Assembly (NCBI GenBank): GCA_023134145.1
Contig: JAGLUW010000019.1
Coordinates: 1 to 64,000 of the forward strand
Reading direction: 5' to 3'
DNA: 64,000 bases
DNA from: Sulfuriflexus sp.
GTDB taxonomy: Bacteria > Pseudomonadota > Gammaproteobacteria > AKS1
Part shown: positions 57,997 through 64,000 of the stretch, in pieces
Layout: each line of letters opens with the position of its first letter
Numbering within the stretch: the stretch's first letter is position 1
Program-made: the position numbers and the translations under genes
Notes under the pieces: generated by a model
The model's database searches: none
What the model was told of the DNA's origin: nothing
What the model saw: only the letters and a program-made list of their open reading frames with translations

Positions 57997-58578
57997 TCAG
58001 CGCTGGTTAATGATTTTCGCGACAGGCCCAAAACTGAGCCGATGTATTGGTGTTATTCCGAGATCTAATAGCGCCTGCATATGTACTTTGGTTGGGTAAC
58101 CTTTGTGCTTAGCAAAGCCATAACCGGGATATTGCACATCCATTTCAAGCATTTCCGAGTCACGTGCAACCTTAGCGATAATTGATGCCGCACTGATACA
58201 GGCAATCTTTTGATCACCCTTAATAATAGCTTCACTGCTGCAACTTAGTTCAGGACAACGATTACCATCAATTTGCGCATGCTGCGGCTGTATAGATAAG
58301 GCTTCAACTGCACGACGCATTGCCAATAAGCTCGCATGAAGAATATTTATATCATCAATTTCTTCTATTTCGGCGCGCCCCAATGCCCAGCACAATGCCT
58401 TTTCACGTATTTCAATATCGAGCTTATTGCGTTTTGTTTCCGACAATTTTTTCGAGTCGGCTAAACCTTCAATCGGCTGCTTAGGATCCAAAATAACGGC
58501 AGCAGCTACAACAGGGCCGGCTAATGGACCGCGCCCAACTTCATCAACGCCCGCAATAAGAAATGATGATTCAGACAT
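57997..58578 (-). CDS. rnhB: Ribonuclease HII
   Basis: [45 protein letters not shown]. Confidence 0.96.
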   Translation of the reverse strand: MSESSFLIAGVDEVGRGPLAGPVVAAAVILDPKQPIEGLADSKKLSETKRNKLDIEIREKALCWALGRAEIEEIDDINILHASLLAMRRAVEALSIQPQHAQIDGNRCPELSCSSEAIIKGDQKIACISAASIIAKVARDSEMLEMDVQYPGYGFAKHKGYPTKVHMQALLDLGITPIHRLSFGPVAKIINQR

Positions 58579-59725
58579 TTGGAGTACTCTTTTTACTTTT
58601 AATTAAATTAATCACCGCATCAGCCGCTTGCTTATCCGTGTTTTGACGTAAAGTATGGTGAATATCAGTAAAACGACTTGTGATACGGCTCACTTCATCT
58701 GGATCATTTAAATATTGGAGTAACTTCTCGCCCATAACATCCGGCTGAGCTGCGCCTTGCATATATTCAGGTACTAAGGCTTCGCCAGCAAGAAGGTTTG
58801 GCAAGGAGTAATTTTTAACCCGTACCCATGTCTTTAGAATGATGTAGTTCAACCATGACAAACGATAGGCAACCACCATTGGTCGTTTTACCAACATCGC
58901 TTCTAATGTTGCTGTTCCTGATGCCATTAAAATAACATCCGCTGCGCCCATCACTTCACGTGCTTGGCCATCAATAAAAGTTAAAGGTAATTTTTTCACC
59001 AAGTCACCACCAAATTTAATGAATACGTCACGTACAACTTGGTTTGCAAATGGGATAACAAAGTGAATATCTTTGCGTTGTTGATAGCAGTAGTTTGCCG
59101 TCTTCAAAAATGTTTCCGCAAGATGCCTAACTTCACTAACTCGACTACCTGGCAGCATTGCAATAATCGTCGCATTTTCTGGTAAATTTAAATTAACTCG
59201 CGCAGGTGCTTTATCTGTTGCCAAGGGAATTTGATCAGCAAAGGGATGGCCGACAAATTGTACGGGCACATCATGCTCACGATAGAACTCCGCTTCAAAA
59301 GGAAATAAAGCCAATACACAATCAACCGCTCGTGCGATTTTCCGAACGCGATAGCGACGCCACGCCCATACCTGTGGACTCACGTATTGAATTGTTGGAA
59401 TACCCTTCTCGCGAAGTTGTTCTAATAAGGTAAGATTAAAATCAGGTGCGTCGATACCAATAAAGGCATCGGGCGGATTAGCAATAAAATGATCTCGGAG
59501 TTGATTACGGATCGCGCGAAGTTCTCGGTAATTAGCGAGAGCCTCAACAAGACCAATAATGGATAATTTCTCAGAAGGAAATAAGGCTTTGCAGCCTTCA
59601 CGAATCATATTAGGGCCAGCAACACCTTCGGACTGAAGATCTGAAGTTGAATTATTTAGCGCTTTAATCAGACCTGCACCAAGCAAGTCTCCAGATGATT
59701 CCCCCGCAACAAGACCAATACGCAT
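58571..59725 (-). CDS. lpxB: Lipid-A-disaccharide synthase
   Basis: [58 protein letters not shown]. Confidence 0.96.
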   Translation of the reverse strand: MRIGLVAGESSGDLLGAGLIKALNNSTSDLQSEGVAGPNMIREGCKALFPSEKLSIIGLVEALANYRELRAIRNQLRDHFIANPPDAFIGIDAPDFNLTLLEQLREKGIPTIQYVSPQVWAWRRYRVRKIARAVDCVLALFPFEAEFYREHDVPVQFVGHPFADQIPLATDKAPARVNLNLPENATIIAMLPGSRVSEVRHLAETFLKTANYCYQQRKDIHFVIPFANQVVRDVFIKFGGDLVKKLPLTFIDGQAREVMGAADVILMASGTATLEAMLVKRPMVVAYRLSWLNYIILKTWVRVKNYSLPNLLAGEALVPEYMQGAAQPDVMGEKLLQYLNDPDEVSRITSRFTDIHHTLRQNTDKQAADAVINLIKSKKSTPNV

Positions 59726-59728
59726 AAC

Positions 59729-60505
59729 TTACCTTACGATACTTCGTTCAGCATTGCGTATGAACTTAACGAAGTTCTCAACTTCCGCGCACTTCATATC
59801 TTGTTCTTGAAGCTGTTCAACTGCTTCGGTTAATTTCATGCCCGAAGTATAAATATCACGATAAGCATTCTTTAATGCGCGAATTGAATCCGCAGAAATA
59901 CCGCGACGTTTCAGCCCGACACTATTTAGGCCTCGCGCTTCAGCTGGGTTTCCAGTCACAATCATATAAGGTGGTACATCTTTATTAACACCACTGCCCA
60001 TACCACAAAAACTATAAGCACCTACCTTTACAAATTGATGAATTAAAGCGAAACCACCCAAGGTGACGTAATCTTCAATGACAACATGGCCGCCTAATGA
60101 AGCACCATTAGCAAAAATCACCTCGCTACCTACTTGGCAGTCATGCGCAATATGTGAATACGCCATAATAAAATTACTATTAGCAACTCGTGTAATACCA
60201 CCACCGTGTTCTGTACCACGACTCATAGTACAATTTTCACGAATGATATTATCATCGCCAATTTCAAGGCGTGTCGGCTCACCTTTGTAACCCATATCTT
60301 GTGGCTCTTCGCCTAGCGAAGAGAATTGAAATATTTTGTTACGTTTACCAATTTTTGTTGGTCCATTAATAACAACATGTGGACCAATCCATGTCCCTTC
60401 ACCAACTTCAACACCATCACCGATAATTGAAAAAGGACCAACACTCACGCCATCAGCAATACTTGCTGATGAACTAATAAGTGCATGAGGACTTATTAAA
60501 CTCAT
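59729..60505 (-). CDS. lpxA: UDP-N-acetylglucosamine acyltransferase
   Basis: Hexapeptide repeats; [53 protein letters not shown]; start trimmed to MSLISPHA. Confidence 0.96.
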   Translation of the reverse strand: MSLISPHALISSSASIADGVSVGPFSIIGDGVEVGEGTWIGPHVVINGPTKIGKRNKIFQFSSLGEEPQDMGYKGEPTRLEIGDDNIIRENCTMSRGTEHGGGITRVANSNFIMAYSHIAHDCQVGSEVIFANGASLGGHVVIEDYVTLGGFALIHQFVKVGAYSFCGMGSGVNKDVPPYMIVTGNPAEARGLNSVGLKRRGISADSIRALKNAYRDIYTSGMKLTEAVEQLQEQDMKCAEVENFVKFIRNAERSIVR

Positions 60506-60945
60506 ATATCTCTTTGCGCACACATAATTTCAGCCGTTGTAACAAGCTTACCGTCAACTTTTGCTTCGGCATTGAATTTCCAAATACCGCGCTTTTCTTT
60601 TATTAACTCAACATGTAGTTGCATTTGATCGCCTGGTTTAACTGGCGCTTTAAATCGCGCTTTATCAACACCAACGAAATAATAAAGCGAATCACCATCG
60701 GGCAATGATTCGGTCGTAATATAAGAAAAGATGCCCGTCGCTTGCGCCATGGCTTCAAGTATCAAAACACCCGGCATAACAGGATGATGTTCAAAGTGAC
60801 CAACGAAATAAGGCTCGTTGTAACTAACATTTTTAAGTGCTGTTAGAAACTCACCCGGCGTATAATCCAATACACGATCAATCAATAGAAACGGGTACCG
60901 ATGTGGTAAATGTTTCATTACCTCATGAATATCAAGGGTCGGCAT
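60502..60945 (-). CDS. fabZ: 3-hydroxyacyl-[ACP] dehydratase FabZ
   Basis: [56 protein letters not shown]. Confidence 0.97.
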   Translation of the reverse strand: MPTLDIHEVMKHLPHRYPFLLIDRVLDYTPGEFLTALKNVSYNEPYFVGHFEHHPVMPGVLILEAMAQATGIFSYITTESLPDGDSLYYFVGVDKARFKAPVKPGDQMQLHVELIKEKRGIWKFNAEAKVDGKLVTTAEIMCAQRDI

Positions 60946-60976
60946 ACTTTTAAAACCTCTATAAAATACTACGTGA

Positions 60977-61993
60977 TTATTTATTGTCGAATTTCTTTTC
61001 GATTCGCTTCAATCTCTTCGCCATGTCATCAAGCTGACGGAAGCGAACAAAATTTCGTTGCCATTTTGCATTTTCTTGCAAAGGCGTCCCCGATGAATAA
61101 GCACCAGACTGACTAATGGATTGTGTCACAAGCGATGTCGCGGTAATGTGAACATTGTCTGCTATTTCAAGTTGTCCAGTAATGCCAACGCCACCAGCAA
61201 TCGTACAATAACGACCAATTACCGTACTACCTGCAATACCCACGCAACCGGCAATGGCTGTATGGTCACCAATGATAACGTTGTGCGCAATTTGAATCTG
61301 GTTATCCAGCTTCACGCCATTACCAATAACCGTATCATCTAAGGCACCACGATCAATTGTCGTATTAGCACCAACCTCAACATCATCACCAATAACAACT
61401 TTTCCAAGTTGTGGGATTCTTACCCAACGCCCTTGGTCATTGGCAAAACCAAAACCATCACTACCTATAACGGCACCCGAGTGTATCAAGGCATCGTTAC
61501 CAATAATGGTTTTATCATTTAGAGTTACATTGGCATGCAATAGAGAATTCTCACCAACAACACAGTCTTTACCGATCGTGCATGAAGCGCCAATCATGAC
61601 ACCTGATTTAATTTCAGCTCCAGCTGCAACAACACTTTGAGCACCAACATACGCACTAGGATCTATACTTGCGGTAGGATCGACACTGGCATCTTTGTGT
61701 ATACCAGATAGTTTTTCAGGAAGATTTAGTTTTTCAGCAATTAAGGCAAAAGCTAATTGTGGATTTTCGACAACGATACTATTTGTTGGAGATAAATCGA
61801 CATGCTGAGTTGAGAGTATAACTGCACCCGCATTGGTATCAACAAGTGCTTGATTATGCTTACCGCTAGCGTAAAAACTTATTTGCGAGTGCTCAGCTGA
61901 AATAAGCGAAGCCACATTATCGATAACACAGGCCTCATCACCTTCAACTTTGCCGCCGACATGCTCAGCTAGTTCTGCAAGTGTATGTGACAC
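60977..61993 (-). CDS. lpxD: UDP-3-O-(3-hydroxymyristoyl)glucosamine N-acyltransferase
   Basis: N-terminal uridine-binding domain and left-handed beta helix; [47 protein letters not shown]. Confidence 0.96.
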   Translation of the reverse strand: MSHTLAELAEHVGGKVEGDEACVIDNVASLISAEHSQISFYASGKHNQALVDTNAGAVILSTQHVDLSPTNSIVVENPQLAFALIAEKLNLPEKLSGIHKDASVDPTASIDPSAYVGAQSVVAAGAEIKSGVMIGASCTIGKDCVVGENSLLHANVTLNDKTIIGNDALIHSGAVIGSDGFGFANDQGRWVRIPQLGKVVIGDDVEVGANTTIDRGALDDTVIGNGVKLDNQIQIAHNVIIGDHTAIAGCVGIAGSTVIGRYCTIAGGVGITGQLEIADNVHITATSLVTQSISQSGAYSSGTPLQENAKWQRNFVRFRQLDDMAKRLKRIEKKFDNK

Positions 61994-62013
61994 CGTAGTT
62001 TATCCTGTGGTAA

Positions 62014-62574
62014 TTATTTTCCAGCTTTGGCTTCTGCTTGCAGTCGCTTAAGAATTTTCTTAGTTAAATCAACTTTTGGATCTGCGTAGGCAATACCTTC
62101 ATAAAGAATCAAATCAAATTTTTCTTCTTTACCGATCTTAGTGATCGCTTCATTAACAAAACGTAATAATTTACCGCGTTCTTCATTACTACGGAAAGTT
62201 CGGTCTTCGCGTAATTCATCATAGCCACGACGTAATTCACGTTTACGGCCTACAATGTCACGTTCTAATTTACGACGCTCGCCTTCGGCCATTACCGCAC
62301 CATCACGAACAAGTTTGTCTTCAAGACCCTTGATCGACTTCTGTTCCTTCATTAATTTGCCATCACGTGTGGCAAATTCTTGCTCAAGACGCTTCAATGC
62401 CAACTTTGATTGAGGTGCTTCTTCCAGCAAACGATTAGGGTTAACGACGCCAATACGTAGCTCTTGCGCGGCCGCAAATGAAGGTAACATCGCTAACATG
62501 GCGACGCATATAACTTTTTTCAATGTATTCAATGCTCTACTCCGGCATCTATGTGTATTTTCAGAGTCTATCAT
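62014..62574 (-). CDS. skp: OmpH/Skp family periplasmic chaperone
   Basis: Signal peptide (MLAMLPSFAAAQE), RIGVVNPNRLLEEAPQSKLALKRLEQEFATRD...; between bamA and lpxD; start trimmed to MIDSENTH. Confidence 0.9.
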   Translation of the reverse strand: MIDSENTHRCRSRALNTLKKVICVAMLAMLPSFAAAQELRIGVVNPNRLLEEAPQSKLALKRLEQEFATRDGKLMKEQKSIKGLEDKLVRDGAVMAEGERRKLERDIVGRKRELRRGYDELREDRTFRSNEERGKLLRFVNEAITKIGKEEKFDLILYEGIAYADPKVDLTKKILKRLQAEAKAGK

Positions 62575-62575
62575 A

Positions 62576-64000
62576 TTAGAAACCACTACCGAAATTAAAC
62601 TGGAAGGTCTTAGTTTCATCATTTTCTTGCTCATTAAACGGCGTGGCAAGACTCACACTCAAAGCACCAAAGGGTGAAAGCCATGTTACGCCCAGCCCTG
62701 CTGCAAAACGGATGTTATTAATCTCAAAATCTTCGTCTGAAGAGCCTGAGCCAAATACATTGCCGCCATCAACAAAGGTGCTAAAACGCCATGCATTCGT
62801 ATCTTTCACAAATGGCACGGGGAAGATTAATTCAGCACTACCCACCAATTTAAGGTCACCACCGATAGGGTCATTATTATTAACACCGCCAATAATACGC
62901 GGTCCTAATGTATTCGCTTCATAACCACGTACTGAGCCATTACCACCTACTAGATAGTTTTTAAAGAATGGCAAAACAGGTGTATCACCGTAACCATCGC
63001 CATAACCCACATCTCCACGGAATGACAACGTTAGATTACGTGTCAATGGGACATAACGTCGAGCAGTATAATTAAGTTTGTAGTACTCCAGATCACTACC
63101 AGGAACAGCAACCTCTGCAGATACACGTTGTAAGCCACCACGTGTTGGGAACACCGTTTTATTACGAGTGTCTTCCGCATAACTACCGGTAACAACAAAA
63201 CTATTAAATGTCGCCGAATCAGAACCTGTTACAGGTGTAGGATCATAACTGCTATCTAAACCGGCTAATTCATTACGAAATCTATCTGGTGTACTCAATG
63301 ACGTTTTAATAACATCTCGCTGGTAATTTACACGTAATGTAATACGCTCAATATCAGTAATTGGGATGCCGTATGTTACGCCAGCAGACAAAAGATCCGA
63401 TGAATAACTTGCTAAGTTCGAATCACTCGCATCTGATTCGCGGAATGAAATATTAAAACCACGACTCACACCATCTTCCGTGTAATAAGGATTAACATAA
63501 GAAGCACGATAAACACGATTGGTTTCACTGGTATCAAAACCAACACTAACTCGCTTACCACTACCTAAGAAATTATTTTGCGAAACACTGGCATTCAAAA
63601 TCAAACCTTGCGAATCTGAGAAACCGACACCGGCCAATAAATTACCAGAGGCACGTTCTTTAACTGTGTAATTAACATCAACTTGATCAGTCGTACCTGG
63701 TACCGCAGGCGTTTCAACCTCAACGTCTTCAAAGTAGCCTAACCTTCTTAGACGACCTTGTGACTTTTCAATATTGTCGGTTGAAACCCATGCACTTTCA
63801 AATTGACGCATTTCACGGCGTAACACTTCATCACGTGTACGCGTATTACCTGTGTAATTAATTCGTCTTACATAAACACGTTTACCTGGGTCAATAAAGA
63901 AAGTCAGGTTAACCTCTTTCTTACCTTCAACCACTTCAGGCACAACATTCACGTTAGCAAAAGCATAACCATTATTACCTAATTGGCGAGTAATATTCTC
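62576..64000 (-). CDS. bamA: Outer membrane protein assembly factor BamA (5' end beyond window)
   Basis: POTRA (KRVYVRRINYTGNTRTRDEVLRREMRQFESAW) and beta-barrel (VRGYEANTLGPR); frame stays open to 64000. Confidence 0.96.
   Translation of the reverse strand, partial: ENITRQLGNNGYAFANVNVVPEVVEGKKEVNLTFFIDPGKRVYVRRINYTGNTRTRDEVLRREMRQFESAWVSTDNIEKSQGRLRRLGYFEDVEVETPAVPGTTDQVDVNYTVKERASGNLLAGVGFSDSQGLILNASVSQNNFLGSGKRVSVGFDTSETNRVYRASYVNPYYTEDGVSRGFNISFRESDASDSNLASYSSDLLSAGVTYGIPITDIERITLRVNYQRDVIKTSLSTPDRFRNELAGLDSSYDPTPVTGSDSATFNSFVVTGSYAEDTRNKTVFPTRGGLQRVSAEVAVPGSDLEYYKLNYTARRYVPLTRNLTLSFRGDVGYGDGYGDTPVLPFFKNYLVGGNGSVRGYEANTLGPRIIGGVNNNDPIGGDLKLVGSAELIFPVPFVKDTNAWRFSTFVDGGNVFGSGSSDEDFEINNIRFAAGLGVTWLSPFGALSVSLATPFNEQENDETKTFQFNFGSGF

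Noticed and set aside
62575-62649. Extended Skp start overlapping the BamA 3' end
   Set aside because: The extension is out-of-frame BamA sequence; the start at 62574 just past the bamA stop, before the signal peptide, is more plausible.

Overview
This 64 kb window is a housekeeping chromosomal segment from a gammaproteobacterium. I place it near Methylophaga, Cycloclasticus or Thiotrichales-like lineages from gene order and moderate GC, but the genus is not determined. About 60 genes are supported, almost all on the minus strand. They form conserved blocks: serA-serC-gyrA-mtnA; rlmD-cysM; acpS-pdxJ-recO-era-rnc-DUF4845-lepB-lepA; grx-degQ/mucD-rseC-rseB-rseA-rpoE with divergent nadB; sdhCDAB-sdhE-ygfX with divergent ygfZ-HDOD; lysS-prfB-recJ; thrC-hom-alaC; and the long block bamA-skp-lpxD-fabZ-lpxA-lpxB-rnhB-dnaE-accA-tilS-pyrG-kdsA-eno-ftsB-ispD-ispF-truD / surE-pcm-nlpD-rpoS. 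I saw no rRNA, tRNA, IS, phage or CRISPR. The only clearly accessory region is about 37.5-41.4 kb: a five-gene, mostly membrane-protein operon (4-TM protein, DUF4166, DUF2269, SDR, small membrane protein) behind a membrane-embedded AraC-family regulator, with a near-perfect 16-bp direct repeat at 63-bp offset in the gap between them. It is the best candidate for an undescribed system. Other points: a stand-alone BarA/GacS-like HPt protein, the prfB programmed frameshift, a sigmaE-like rpoE promoter overlapped by an inverted repeat, an NlpD with an extremely basic linker, and convergent gene pairs that overlap or abut at their 3' ends.
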